Part shown: one piece after another, positions 8,609 to 18,165 of the stretch | How the letters are laid out: each line of letters begins with the position of its first letter | Position numbering within the stretch: position 1 is the first letter of the stretch | Origin: Chryseobacterium formosense | Lineage (GTDB): Bacteria > Bacteroidota > Bacteroidia > Flavobacteriales > Weeksellaceae | DNA: 64,000 nt | Direction of reading: 5' to 3' | NCBI RefSeq assembly: GCF_900116415.1 | Contig: NZ_FPAP01000003.1 | Span: 62,001-126,000 of the forward strand | Notes under the pieces: model-generated | Databases searched by the model: none | What the model saw: the letters and a program-made list of their open reading frames with translations, nothing else | Told to the model about the DNA's origin: nothing | Program-made: the position numbers and the translations under genes

Positions 8609-11551
8609 ATGAAAAATTTCAACAAACTTTTAATGATCCTTCTTTTTTTAACGGGATTATTTACCAACATGAATGCACAGGATCTGGATTCTGATAATGA
8701 CGGAATACCCGATTGTGCTGAAAAACGTCTTTTAGAAGCTACCATGTCGACTTTATTCCAGCTTAATGGCTCTGCAGTGAGTGGCAGTTCAGGAATTCCC
8801 ACCAATACAGTACGTCTTACACAGGCTACCTCAAACCAAAGTGGTTCGGTATGGTCTTTAAATAAGATTAATTTTGCTAAATCATTTACCATAAGATATC
8901 AGGCTTTTCTTGGAGCAGCCAACGGAGCAGACGGAATTGCAACCGTTTTTCATAATGATCCTGCAGGAACTTCAGCAATTGGTCAAAATGGTTTCGGTAT
9001 TGGTGCTGCAGGTATTGTAAACGGTATTGCTCTGGAGATGGATACCTATCAGAATAACAGTTCTTCAGCCGATATAAGCAATGATCACGGTATGATCTGG
9101 GACACTGATGGTTCAGCAACCAATGGAACAGATTCTTTTACTCCGGGAGTCGTTTCTCTTTCTTCCGCAACAACTCTTAATGAACTCGAAGATAATGCAT
9201 GGCATAATGTAGTAGTGAACTGGAATGCTACGACAAGAACTTTATCTTATACCGTTGACGGAATCAATGCAGGAACTTACACGCATAGCGGTACGCTTGA
9301 TAATTTCTGTCTGACTTATTTTAATATTCCTGCCTCGCAAACCAATAAATTGGTCTATTATGGTTACACTGCTTCAACCGGGGGTGAAAGTAATGAGCAA
9401 AGTATAAGAATACTTGATTTCTGTGCCGATTATCCGCAATTTATTGATACCGACGGTGACGGAATTGAAGATTATCTCGATCTTGATTCTGATGGCGACG
9501 GATGTCCTGATGCAATTGAAGGTGATAAAAATATAACTCAGGGAATGCTTAATGCAGACTGGAGCATTTCAGGGACGGTAGATGCAAACGGAATTCCTAC
9601 AGCAGCAACAGGAGGACAAGGTATTGGTAATGCTTACAATTCTGCTATAAATGATTGTTTAAACAGCGGTCTGTGTGTTACAGGATGTAACGGGAATACT
9701 TATGTAAACAGCAATATTCCGAATACCATTGAATATGATAATATGGTCAGCGTATTTCATTCTTCAATGGTAAAAGAGGCAGACGGAAAGATCAAAGTCT
9801 GGGGTCAAGCAATTGCCTACAACGGTACAGGCCAAACAAACAATATTCTTGTTCCTCAGGAACTGAACAGCACCAATTATCCTGGTCTTACAGGAGATAT
9901 TTTAAAATTTACCGGAGGAAGTGCTACAAATGACCAACAATTTGCTGTATTGACTACAACAGGTCTATTTATTTGGGGAGGTGCAACCGGTACATTGGTA
10001 AGCACGACTATCAAACCAAGCAATACATTTGGTGCAGTGGCTGTAGGAACATTTGGTGAAACCGGCACAAAAGCAGACGGTTTGCCTTTTGGAGTAACAC
10101 CACAAGAGGTGAAAATGATGTTCGGTACCCAAAATACTTTAGCGATAGTTACTTGTACCGGAGCAGCATATATTTTATCAACCACAGGAAATAAGAACGG
10201 TGACGGTTCGGCACAAAATGCAGCAAACGGAGCGGTATGGCACAGGATTAAAATCAATGCAACTACGAATCTTCAAAATGTTGTTGCAGTTAGAGGATCT
10301 ATCAATGCAATGATGGCACTTACATCAGATGGCGAATTGTATACATGGGGAACAGGAACCCGTTTAGGTGTTTCATCTACAGGCGCTACAGACAGACAGT
10401 ATGCAACATTGATGACAATTCCAGACAATATTACCCCGAAAATGATTGGGATGACAAGATCAACTAACGGACAAACTTATTATGTCTTGGGAACAAATGG
10501 TGATCTTTACAGCTTGGGAGACAATACATCAAATCAGCTCGGAAATTTCACTTCAACGAGCAGTAATAGTTGGGTAAGAGTAAAAAAATCAGCAGCAGCA
10601 AATGATTTTCTTACCAATATAGTGTGGATCAGTCCACAGGAACACGAAGGTGGCAACTATGCTGCAATCAATATCTTGACAACAGACGGCAAATTATGGG
10701 CTTGGGGAAACAGCAACAACAGTATGCTTGGTGTAAATGCTGCAACCATTAACCCTACATATATGCCGGGAAGCATAACAGGAGCTTATGATCCGGGAAA
10801 ATTAAACCTCAACGATACTTTAATTGCTGTAGAGACAGGTGGTCATACAACACTTACCATCAAACAGTGCAGTACGAAGTTTGGATATGTTGGGCACAGA
10901 ATCAGAGGAAGTATGGCAGACGGAACAAGCACCAGCGGAACAGAAACCACTTATAACTTCTCCGATACTGCTGCGCTTTCTATTTGTGGAGCTTTAGCAG
11001 GTCCTGCAGTGCAGAATCTTAAAATTTGCGAAGGAACTTTGGCTAATCTTCAAAATGCACAGCCAGCTTCTTTACCACCTGGCGTTACTAATATTCAGTG
11101 GTGGACGACGATTACCAGAGATCCGGGAACACAGGTTACGAATATAACTGCCGTTGCACCAGGAACATATTACGCTTTCTATGATCCTCTTATCGTAAAT
11201 TGTCCAAGTCAGGCAATAGTTTCGTATTATCAGCCGACTGATCCGGGATATAGCAGCTGTGCGTGCTACAATCCGGCATTCACTCCGGGAACCGGACCAG
11301 AAACCAAAATGGGAATTACCTTATTAAAAAGAGCTTCAGTGACCGACAATTGGCCAATGGGGAGAAAATCTGGTCATATCGCTTTAGAATCAAATAGTAA
11401 AGGCTTTGTGATAACGAGAGTTTCAACTGCCGGTTTAGCAGCCATTACAAATCCGCAGGAAGGTATGATGGTATATGATACTGATGCAAAATGTTTAAAA
11501 ATATATAGTGACGCAACCTGGAGTTGTTTTAATAATCCGTCGTGTCCTTAA
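8609..11551 (+). CDS. Secreted mosaic protein: L-type lectin-like domain, thrombospondin type-3 repeats, RCC1-like propeller
   Basis: 980 residues. A signal peptide (to ~residue 23, 'MNAQ') is followed by a calcium-binding thrombospondin-3 motif ('DLDSDNDGIPDCAE'). Residues ~40-275 form an L-type (ConA-like) lectin domain typical of bacterial surface proteins ('FTIRYQAFLG', 'NGFGIGAAGIVNGIALEMDTY', 'NAWHNVVVNWN', 'LSYTVDG'). A second TSP3 stretch follows ('DTDGDGIEDYLDLDSDGDGCPD'). Residues ~360-780 carry RCC1-type blades ('DGKIKVWGQ', 'TGLFIWGG', 'DGELYTWGTG', 'NGDLYSLGDNTSNQLG', 'DGKLWAWGNSNNSMLG'). The end carries the module 'GMMVYDTDAKCLKIYSDATW', shared with the next gene's product. There is no canonical T9SS type-A end. 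Likely a surface carbohydrate- or matrix-binding protein. Confidence 0.8.
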   Translation: MKNFNKLLMILLFLTGLFTNMNAQDLDSDNDGIPDCAEKRLLEATMSTLFQLNGSAVSGSSGIPTNTVRLTQATSNQSGSVWSLNKINFAKSFTIRYQAFLGAANGADGIATVFHNDPAGTSAIGQNGFGIGAAGIVNGIALEMDTYQNNSSSADISNDHGMIWDTDGSATNGTDSFTPGVVSLSSATTLNELEDNAWHNVVVNWNATTRTLSYTVDGINAGTYTHSGTLDNFCLTYFNIPASQTNKLVYYGYTASTGGESNEQSIRILDFCADYPQFIDTDGDGIEDYLDLDSDGDGCPDAIEGDKNITQGMLNADWSISGTVDANGIPTAATGGQGIGNAYNSAINDCLNSGLCVTGCNGNTYVNSNIPNTIEYDNMVSVFHSSMVKEADGKIKVWGQAIAYNGTGQTNNILVPQELNSTNYPGLTGDILKFTGGSATNDQQFAVLTTTGLFIWGGATGTLVSTTIKPSNTFGAVAVGTFGETGTKADGLPFGVTPQEVKMMFGTQNTLAIVTCTGAAYILSTTGNKNGDGSAQNAANGAVWHRIKINATTNLQNVVAVRGSINAMMALTSDGELYTWGTGTRLGVSSTGATDRQYATLMTIPDNITPKMIGMTRSTNGQTYYVLGTNGDLYSLGDNTSNQLGNFTSTSSNSWVRVKKSAAANDFLTNIVWISPQEHEGGNYAAINILTTDGKLWAWGNSNNSMLGVNAATINPTYMPGSITGAYDPGKLNLNDTLIAVETGGHTTLTIKQCSTKFGYVGHRIRGSMADGTSTSGTETTYNFSDTAALSICGALAGPAVQNLKICEGTLANLQNAQPASLPPGVTNIQWWTTITRDPGTQVTNITAVAPGTYYAFYDPLIVNCPSQAIVSYYQPTDPGYSSCACYNPAFTPGTGPETKMGITLLKRASVTDNWPMGRKSGHIALESNSKGFVITRVSTAGLAAITNPQEGMMVYDTDAKCLKIYSDATWSCFNNPSCP

Positions 11552-11594
11552 TATTGGCTACGCAGTCAATTTAATTTAATAACAAATTAAACTC

Positions 11595-12170
11595 ATGAAA
11601 AAAATAATATCAACAATCTGTATGATCAGCTCAGTTTATTACTCTTCACAGGTAATTATCGGAGATGCGGTTGGTACAGCTCCCACTGCTCAGAAAACCT
11701 CTGTTCTGCTGGAATTTGCAGCAGGTCAAAACAAAGGGCTCATCTTACCTTATGTAAGAACAATTCCGACAGGAGCGGCACTTGTAGAAGGTACTATCTT
11801 GCTCGACGCAACCGATTCTACAAAAGCGAAAGTAAAATATTACAATGGTGTGACAAGTGGCGGAGCATCGGGCTGGATCGATCTGAGTCAGGGACATGAA
11901 GCCAATATAACCACTCAAATGACTTTACAACCTACTTCAGCAACCGTTACCGAAGATACAGGAGCTAAAGTTATCATTGGAGCTGATACATCTTCTGCGG
12001 ATGGCGTATTGGTATTGGAATCAAATACTAAAGCATTGTTGCTTCCCATTGTAAATGACACCAATAATATTCCCGATCCTGCTCCCGGAATGATGGTTTT
12101 TATTAATAAAACAGGTGCTAAAAGACTTGCCGTTTACAACGGTGCAGGATGGACGTACTGGAAAAACTAA
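11595..12170 (+). CDS. Small secreted protein with two copies of a GMMVY-type module
   Basis: 191 residues, signal peptide to about residue 19. Two related modules are visible: residues ~37-98 ('LLEFAAGQNKGLILPYV ... GTILLDATDSTKAKVKYYNG ... GWIDLS') and ~138-191 ('LVLESNTKALLLPIV ... PAPGMMVFINKTGAKRLAVYNGAGWTYW'). The second resembles the C-terminus of the preceding lectin/RCC1 protein. The gene starts 43 bp after that gene and ends at a strong terminator, so co-expression is likely. The function is unknown; a shared assembly, anchoring or surface-display role is an inference. Confidence 0.7.
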   Translation: MKKIISTICMISSVYYSSQVIIGDAVGTAPTAQKTSVLLEFAAGQNKGLILPYVRTIPTGAALVEGTILLDATDSTKAKVKYYNGVTSGGASGWIDLSQGHEANITTQMTLQPTSATVTEDTGAKVIIGADTSSADGVLVLESNTKALLLPIVNDTNNIPDPAPGMMVFINKTGAKRLAVYNGAGWTYWKN

Positions 12171-12198
12171 TATTTCTAAAATAAATTTCATAGAATTA

Positions 12199-12236
12199 AA
12201 CAGCACAGGAATATACTATTCTTGTGCTGTTTTTTA
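12199..12236 (+). terminator. Rho-independent terminator
   Basis: A long stem CAGCACAGGAATA / TATTCTTGTGCTG (one G-U pair) is followed by TTTTTT, about 30 bp after the stop at 12170. It closes the secreted-protein cluster and separates it from the convergent AsmA-like gene. Confidence 0.85.
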
Positions 12237-12349
12237 AGTTTATACTGAATATGAAACCACATATTTGAATGAATCTATCGTTCTGACCTATTTAGAATAA
12301 AGACTTCTCAAATGTTTCCTCATGTCATCTCCCAATTATATAAAGCAGA

Positions 12350-15241
12350 TCATTTTTTATTCTTCAGATCATTTGTTATGTTACTTTCCGCAGCTTTAGC
12401 TTTTTGTTCCTGAGCATTTTTTTCTTTTCGCTGCTGTCTTCTTGTTTTTTTCTCGGCGCGTCTTTCTTCACGAATCACTTTATTCGATTTCTTGTTGTAC
12501 AAAGCATCAACAATTCCCTGTCCTGTTTTACTGAAAATTTTCACTTTCGGTTTTTCGTGCGTCCCTGTAACGACAATCGGGAAACCAATCAAACCTCCCG
12601 GAAGAATCCCGACTCTGATTCTCAGATCCAGTAATCCATTGAAACTTGTGGTTCCGCTAATGGTAGGTCTTAAAATAGAGACTTTAAAAGTAAATTTATC
12701 AACGTGGATCAGATTATTTTTAATGTGCGTTTCGATATTGACGCCCTTCATATCGGGATCATTAAAGGCTTTAGCTCCAATATTATCTCCGACCGCTGAA
12801 AGCATTTTCAGATTTTTCACCTCCACATCTCGAAGGTTTACCACTCCTCCACCTTCCAAAGACGGATAAATCGGGTTCATGTTCTTATCAAAATCGCCTT
12901 TCAGTTTGTAATCCAAAGAAACAATTCCCCTCACATTTTTTGCGGCAGTTGCCATCTCACGAACCATATCTATTTCGTTATAAGCTCTCTGAACATCAAA
13001 ATCAAGAACTTTCAACGCAATATCATAATTTGCAGTTAAAGGAGATTCATCCTGATAACGCGCATCAATTTTCATTCTGCTTCCTACAACATCGAACGAA
13101 GTGTTTTTTAGGAAAACTTCCCCTTTATTGACTGAAGCCAAGCCAAAAAGATTATTAAGATTCAAACCTTTAAACTCCACATTTTTAGCATCTGCTTCTA
13201 AAGATACATCCAGGTTTTTCGGGATGATTACCACACCACTGCTCTTCGGGTTCTCAACTTTTGCATAATCGACTTCAATTGATTTTCTTGAGTTGTCTCC
13301 ATCTTTCAGAGCCATAAATTCATCAATCAGAATGTATCTTGATTTTAATTTAAACTTACCATGTAGTGTACCTTTTCTTTCAATAAAATAATTGATGGTA
13401 TTTAAAAGATAACCGTTCAAAGCGAAATCCGATTTTCCATAGTTGGCAAAAAACTTCCTGAACCACATTTTTTCATTTTCAAACTCAAAATTTCCCTCTT
13501 TGATGTAAAATGATTTCGGAAGATATTCTGTGGTAGCTTTGATATTTTTTAAAATTAAATTTCCTTTGTTATCTAATTTGCTGTATTGTCCCGTCGTTGC
13601 ATAACTCTGTCGTCCGTTCAAAGATAAATCAGCCATAATCAAACCACTGATGTCTAAACCTTTTTTAGCAAAGACTTTGTAGATTCTTCCGACATTCAGC
13701 ACTCCTTTTGCACGGACTTTATACAAAACATCTTCAAAATTCTGCAAATCGGCGTTTACAAAAACAGGGTTTCCTTCAAAATCAAATTTGAAAGGATCGA
13801 GCTTCACACCCAGGCTTTTAAATGTTCCGTCTGTATTTACAATATTTGCAACAATATTGATGTCTTTTATGGGATTAGGATAATATTTCGTTTTAAGCCA
13901 ACCGTTCTTCAGATTGAAATAACCGTTCGTTTTCGGGAATAATTTTTTGTCTAAACTGAAAATCCCGTTTGCTTTGATATTCGTATCCATCAATCCACGG
14001 ACGTCTATATCTTTTAAGCCTAAAGCCTGACTTAAAGTCTGTAAGTTGACGGCTCCTTTTACATCTGCATTAATCTGCATTTCATTTAAGCCTTTGGTTT
14101 TCACAACCGCTTTGAAATTGTTATTCGGTCCGAGATCGAAGCTAAGATTTCTTAAGTCAAGACCTAATTGTTCGGTATTCAGATCCGGCAGATCAACATT
14201 CAGATCCATATTAAAGTTGTTCATCGGAACAGGCGCTTTTCCATTCGAAACAAAACCATCTTTTACAAACAGTCTTGCTTTTAACCTTGGCTTCAAATTT
14301 TTCGGTTCGCTGAATCTGCCTTTTAAACTAAAAAACAAATCACTGCCACCTTCAATTTTGGTATCTTTTGCCCAATCAAGATATTGTGGCGGAAGAACGG
14401 AAATCATATCCCGGATCGTCGTTTTTTCTGATGCAGCATTGATGTCGAGATTATACCCGTCTTTCAATATGCTGACAAAACCTGTAAATTTTAAAGGTAA
14501 ATCATTGATTTTTAATTCATTTTTCCTCAAAACGAAAGTAAGGGCATTGGTATTAATCCTGGTAATCAGATCAGCATGCAATTTTTTTTGCTTGGCGTAA
14601 TAAATTCTGTTTAAGCTAAAATCAATTTTATCAATATCTAAATCTGTGGTAAGATCGAAAATGTCTTCACTCAATCCTCCTTTTCCGGTATAATTTAAAC
14701 CTTTTGCATCAACCAGAACTTTTGCAGAATGATCTCTGTAGATGATATTCCAGTTTTTTAGTTTAATTAAGTCCAATTTAATGGATGCGCCGGTTCCTGT
14801 TGTATCTTTGGGTGTTTTCGATGGTTTTGAAACGTAAACATTATAATTCGCCTCTCCTTTGGTATTGACAAAAACGTTGGCATAGGCATCTGTAGCGTAA
14901 ATTTCATCGATTTTTACTTCTCCGTCGAAGATCAGGTTTTTAAGATTGATTCCTACAGCAATTTCTTTTGCCGCCAGTAAAGTATCATTTTGAAATGGTT
15001 TTGAACCTTTCAGCAGAAAATCATCAACAGAAACGGTGAGAGAAGGAAAATGTCTAAAAAATGTAAGACGTGTTTTCTTATAATTGAGCTCACCTGCAAG
15101 ATGTTTGTTGGCAAAAACTTTCACCTGTTCCGAAATGGTTCCCGGAAACAAAAGCGGAATGATGAACATGAGAAAAAGAACGGAGACAATAAAAATCCCT
15201 GTCCATTTCAATATTTTTAAAATTATTTTTTGAAATCCCAT
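12350..15241 (-). CDS. AsmA-family envelope protein
   Basis: 963 residues. An N-terminal membrane anchor (~residues 10-32, 'WTGIFIVSVLFLMFIIPLLFP') precedes the AsmA signature start ('VKVFANKHLAGELNYKKTRLTFFRHFPSLTVSVDDFLLKG'). A long beta-rich periplasmic domain follows, then the conserved C-terminal AsmA_2-like part ('GVVNLRDVEVKNLKMLSAVGD', 'FNGLLDLRIRVGILPGGLIGFPIVVTGTHEKPKVKIF'). The end is a Lys/Arg/Gln-rich tail of ~60 residues. AsmA-like proteins belong to the group implicated in phospholipid transport and outer-membrane homeostasis; the exact role here is not shown. It is divergent from the exonuclease III gene and forms a single-gene unit. Confidence 0.85.
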   Translation of the reverse strand: MGFQKIILKILKWTGIFIVSVLFLMFIIPLLFPGTISEQVKVFANKHLAGELNYKKTRLTFFRHFPSLTVSVDDFLLKGSKPFQNDTLLAAKEIAVGINLKNLIFDGEVKIDEIYATDAYANVFVNTKGEANYNVYVSKPSKTPKDTTGTGASIKLDLIKLKNWNIIYRDHSAKVLVDAKGLNYTGKGGLSEDIFDLTTDLDIDKIDFSLNRIYYAKQKKLHADLITRINTNALTFVLRKNELKINDLPLKFTGFVSILKDGYNLDINAASEKTTIRDMISVLPPQYLDWAKDTKIEGGSDLFFSLKGRFSEPKNLKPRLKARLFVKDGFVSNGKAPVPMNNFNMDLNVDLPDLNTEQLGLDLRNLSFDLGPNNNFKAVVKTKGLNEMQINADVKGAVNLQTLSQALGLKDIDVRGLMDTNIKANGIFSLDKKLFPKTNGYFNLKNGWLKTKYYPNPIKDINIVANIVNTDGTFKSLGVKLDPFKFDFEGNPVFVNADLQNFEDVLYKVRAKGVLNVGRIYKVFAKKGLDISGLIMADLSLNGRQSYATTGQYSKLDNKGNLILKNIKATTEYLPKSFYIKEGNFEFENEKMWFRKFFANYGKSDFALNGYLLNTINYFIERKGTLHGKFKLKSRYILIDEFMALKDGDNSRKSIEVDYAKVENPKSSGVVIIPKNLDVSLEADAKNVEFKGLNLNNLFGLASVNKGEVFLKNTSFDVVGSRMKIDARYQDESPLTANYDIALKVLDFDVQRAYNEIDMVREMATAAKNVRGIVSLDYKLKGDFDKNMNPIYPSLEGGGVVNLRDVEVKNLKMLSAVGDNIGAKAFNDPDMKGVNIETHIKNNLIHVDKFTFKVSILRPTISGTTSFNGLLDLRIRVGILPGGLIGFPIVVTGTHEKPKVKIFSKTGQGIVDALYNKKSNKVIREERRAEKKTRRQQRKEKNAQEQKAKAAESNITNDLKNKK

Positions 15242-15403
15242 AGAACATTTTTACTAAAACAATAATCATAAAGTAAGCCAATTGCAAACTAAACAATAAG
15301 AAGTTGGCATTTTTATAAAGGAAAATAGATAAGGGCACAATAACTGTATAAATAAAAATAACTGATCTGAGGATCGTTACACAAATTATTCAGAAAGATG
15401 ACT

Positions 15404-16177
15404 ATGAAAATTGCAACCTATAATGTTAATGGCATCAACGGAAGATTGCCTGTGCTTCTTAAATGGCTCGATCAGTCAAAACCTGATATCGTATGTCTTC
15501 AGGAATTAAAAGCTCCACAGGAAAAATTTCCTATTGAAGAAATTAATGCAGCCGGATATCAGGCGATCTGGAAAGGACAAAAAAGCTGGAATGGTGTAGC
15601 TATTTTATCTCGAGGATATGAAATTACAGAAGTTCAGAATTCTCTCCCCGGAAATCCGGACGATGTACAGAGCAGATATATTGAAGCCATAATCAACAAG
15701 GTGGTTATTTGCTGTCTTTATCTTCCCAACGGTAATCCTTATCCAAGCGAAAAATTCGAGTATAAACTTGAATGGATCAAACGATTAAAAAAACGAGCCA
15801 AACAACTGATAAAAATGGATTTACCAGCTATTATCATAGGTGATTTCAACATTATTCCGAAGGAAATTGATGTTTACAAACCCGAAAAATGGACGAATGA
15901 TGCTTTATTCAGAAAAGAAGTCAGAAAAGCTTTTTCCGATTTGCAGAAGCAAGGATGGATTGATACGATAAGATTGCTTAATCCTGATAAACAAATTTTT
16001 ACTTTTTGGGATTACATGTACAAATCTTACGACAGAAATGCAGGAATAAGGCTGGATCATATTCTTCTTAGCCCTTATCTTTCTTCTTCTATTGACCACT
16101 GCGGTATTGACTCAGAAGTAAGAGGCTGGGAAAAAACCAGTGATCATGCTCCTGTATGGATCAGTTTAAAAAAATAA
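15404..16177 (+). CDS. xth: Exodeoxyribonuclease III / AP endonuclease
   Basis: 257 residues from the ATG at 15404. An ATG at 15398 adds two residues, but family members begin 'MKIATYNVNGINGR'. Endonuclease/exonuclease/phosphatase fold motifs are intact: 'NVNGI' (N-terminal Asn), 'DIVCLQELKAPQEKFP' (metal-binding Glu), 'IIGDFNIIPKEIDVY' (catalytic Asp-Phe-Asn), 'RLDHILLS' and the C-terminal 'TSDHAPVW' (catalytic Asp-His). It acts in base-excision repair, incising at abasic sites and degrading 3' ends. Length is typical. It is divergent from the AsmA-like gene and followed 45 bp later by the YetF-like gene. Confidence 0.93.
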   Translation: MKIATYNVNGINGRLPVLLKWLDQSKPDIVCLQELKAPQEKFPIEEINAAGYQAIWKGQKSWNGVAILSRGYEITEVQNSLPGNPDDVQSRYIEAIINKVVICCLYLPNGNPYPSEKFEYKLEWIKRLKKRAKQLIKMDLPAIIIGDFNIIPKEIDVYKPEKWTNDALFRKEVRKAFSDLQKQGWIDTIRLLNPDKQIFTFWDYMYKSYDRNAGIRLDHILLSPYLSSSIDHCGIDSEVRGWEKTSDHAPVWISLKK

Positions 16178-16222
16178 ATAGGTTTAAACACCTGTTTTTG
16201 TTGTTAAAAATAATAAAGGATT

Positions 16223-16909
16223 ATGAATTTAAATTGGAATGAGATTTTTGTAGGAGAACTGAACATCAGTTATATCACTGAAATTTTTATCCGGACTATC
16301 ATTATGTTTATTCTGGTTTTAGTGATATTAAGGCTTTCAGGCAAAAAAGGAGTACGACAGTTATCTTTGTTTGAGGTAGCCATTATCATCGCACTGGGTT
16401 CTGCAGCAGGCGATCCGATGTTTAATCAGGAAAATCCTATTCTACCGTCTGTTATTGTTTTTGCAATAATCATTATCATCTACCGAATCATTACTTACTT
16501 TGCCAGCAAAAGCGAAAAATTCGAAGATTTGGTAGAAGGTGAACCATTATATGTTATCGAAGAAGGGCAATTTGTATTAGGAATTAAAAATGATCATACT
16601 TTTGCAAAGGATGAATTTTTTGCAGAAATGCGACAGGAATCTATCGAACATCTAGGACAGGTAAAAACCGCCATTCTTGAAACTACAGGGAATATAAGTT
16701 TTTATTATTTTTCAGACGAAGAAGTTGTCTATGGTTTGCCTGTATTACCAAAAGCCTACAATAAAAAACTTACAACGATCGTATATGAAGATATGTATTC
16801 CTGTACTTATTGCGGTAATTCAACATTATTACAAAAAGGCCCAAATGATTGTAAAAGATGTAACCATAATGAGTGGGTAAAAGCAATCAAGACTGTGAGA
16901 ACAATATAA
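16223..16909 (+). CDS. YetF/DUF421-family membrane protein with C-terminal zinc-ribbon-like tail
   Basis: 228 residues. The N-terminal half has about three transmembrane helices (residues ~20-36, ~50-62, ~73-92) and the DUF421 hallmark 'RLSGKKGVRQLSLFEVAIIIALGSAAGDPMF' (partly quoted). It is followed by the soluble YetF domain ('GEPLYVIEEGQFV', 'DEFFAEMRQESIEHLGQVKTAILETTGNISF'). After the usual domain end there is a Cys4 motif, C194-x2-C197 ... C210-x2-C213 ('CTYC' and 'CKRC'), likely a small zinc ribbon. The general function of YetF proteins is poorly known (spore resistance or membrane stress in Bacillus relatives). It lies 45 bp after xth and could be co-transcribed with it. Confidence 0.85.
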   Translation: MNLNWNEIFVGELNISYITEIFIRTIIMFILVLVILRLSGKKGVRQLSLFEVAIIIALGSAAGDPMFNQENPILPSVIVFAIIIIIYRIITYFASKSEKFEDLVEGEPLYVIEEGQFVLGIKNDHTFAKDEFFAEMRQESIEHLGQVKTAILETTGNISFYYFSDEEVVYGLPVLPKAYNKKLTTIVYEDMYSCTYCGNSTLLQKGPNDCKRCNHNEWVKAIKTVRTI

Positions 16910-16959
16910 TAGACAAAGTCTTACGTGAAAATCAAAATAACAAATTATGTTTGCTAAAA

Positions 16960-18150
16960 TTATTTCGCCAACCTGATACCGGTAAACTGCCATTGCAAAT
17001 TGGTCGGAAAGAAATTGCGATATGTATTTCTGCTGTGTCCTTCAGGCGTAGCTTCGGATGCTCCTCTCAAAACCATCTGATTAATCATGAACTTGCCGTT
17101 GTATTCTCCCACCGCTCCTGCAGCTCTTTTATAATCCGGATAAGGTAAATATGCAGAATTTGTCCATTCCCATCTTTTTCCCCAGTTTAATTGATCGAAA
17201 GCAACTTCCCATTCTTCTTCCGTCGGCAATCGCATCCCTTTCCAGGCCGCAAATGCAGCGGCTTCATAAAAATTAATATGACAGAGAAGGTCATCCAAAT
17301 CAATATTTTTTAATCCTTCCAAAGTATAAATCATCCAGTTACCATCGATATTATGCCAATACAGTGGAGATTGAGCTTTTGTATTTTTCACCCAATCCCA
17401 CCCTTCGGCATGCCAGTATTTAAAATCATCATAACCTCCAGAATTCATAAATTCCAGATATTCACCGTTAGTGACAGGACGATCTGCTATTTCAAATTCA
17501 TTCAGATAAACTTTATGTCTTCCAAGCTCGTTATCAAAACAAAAACCATTTCCTTCAAAACCTATTTCATAAACGCCTTCAGGAAATTTAAGCATTTTAA
17601 TATCGCTCGTAATGGCTGTCTTTTTTAATGAATTATCTCTATATACCGGAAAAAGTGGATTATGACCTAAAATATATTTAATATCTGTAACCAGCAATTC
17701 CTGATGTTGTTGTTCATGATTTAGACCCAATTCCAACAATTCAATATGTTCAGGTTTAAAATAATCACTCTGTAAAAATTCACTCATTTTTTCGTCTACA
17801 TATTGTCGGTAATTGTATATTTCAGCTACAGAAGGTCGGCTTAGATTCCCTCTGTCAGTGCGAATTACACGAGCTCCTATCGTTTCATAATAACTATTGA
17901 AGACAAAATTGTATTGCGGATCAAAAACTTGATAATTCGGTTGATTAGGCATTAATATAAATGTTTCAAAAAACCAAGTTGTATGTCCCAGATGCCATTT
18001 TGGAGGACTTACATCCACTACGGGCTGTACAACGTAATCTTCGGTCTGCAAAGGCTCACAGATTTTTTCTGACTGTTTTCTTACATCATGATAACGACTT
18101 ATCCAATATTGAGACTTTTCTTCTTTTTTGTATTTTGAACTCTCTATCAT
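16960..18150 (-). CDS. egtB: Ergothioneine biosynthesis protein EgtB (iron-dependent sulfoxide synthase)
   Basis: 396 residues. The N-terminal DinB-like domain contains 'WHLGHTTWFFE' (His53, His56) and 'HEQQHQELL' (His145, His149), consistent with the three-His iron site. The C-terminal formylglycine-generating-enzyme-like domain runs from ~190 to the end ('RPVTNGEYLEFMN', 'WKGMRLPTEEEWEVAF', 'RNFFPTNLQWQFTGIRLAK'). EgtB couples trimethylhistidine (hercynine) with a thiol donor (cysteine or gamma-glutamylcysteine) and oxygen to form a sulfoxide in ergothioneine synthesis. It lies 15 bp after egtD and is surely co-transcribed with it. There is no C-terminal methyltransferase, which argues against OvoA. 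No egtA, egtC or egtE is nearby. Confidence 0.9.
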   Translation of the reverse strand: MIESSKYKKEEKSQYWISRYHDVRKQSEKICEPLQTEDYVVQPVVDVSPPKWHLGHTTWFFETFILMPNQPNYQVFDPQYNFVFNSYYETIGARVIRTDRGNLSRPSVAEIYNYRQYVDEKMSEFLQSDYFKPEHIELLELGLNHEQQHQELLVTDIKYILGHNPLFPVYRDNSLKKTAITSDIKMLKFPEGVYEIGFEGNGFCFDNELGRHKVYLNEFEIADRPVTNGEYLEFMNSGGYDDFKYWHAEGWDWVKNTKAQSPLYWHNIDGNWMIYTLEGLKNIDLDDLLCHINFYEAAAFAAWKGMRLPTEEEWEVAFDQLNWGKRWEWTNSAYLPYPDYKRAAGAVGEYNGKFMINQMVLRGASEATPEGHSRNTYRNFFPTNLQWQFTGIRLAK

Positions 18151-18165
18151 TTTTGCGATTTTAAA

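Noticed and set aside
16960..18150. OvoA (ovothiol synthase) as the identity of the EgtB-like protein
   Set aside because: The protein ends after the FGE-like domain with no methyltransferase, and a separate EgtD is encoded directly upstream.
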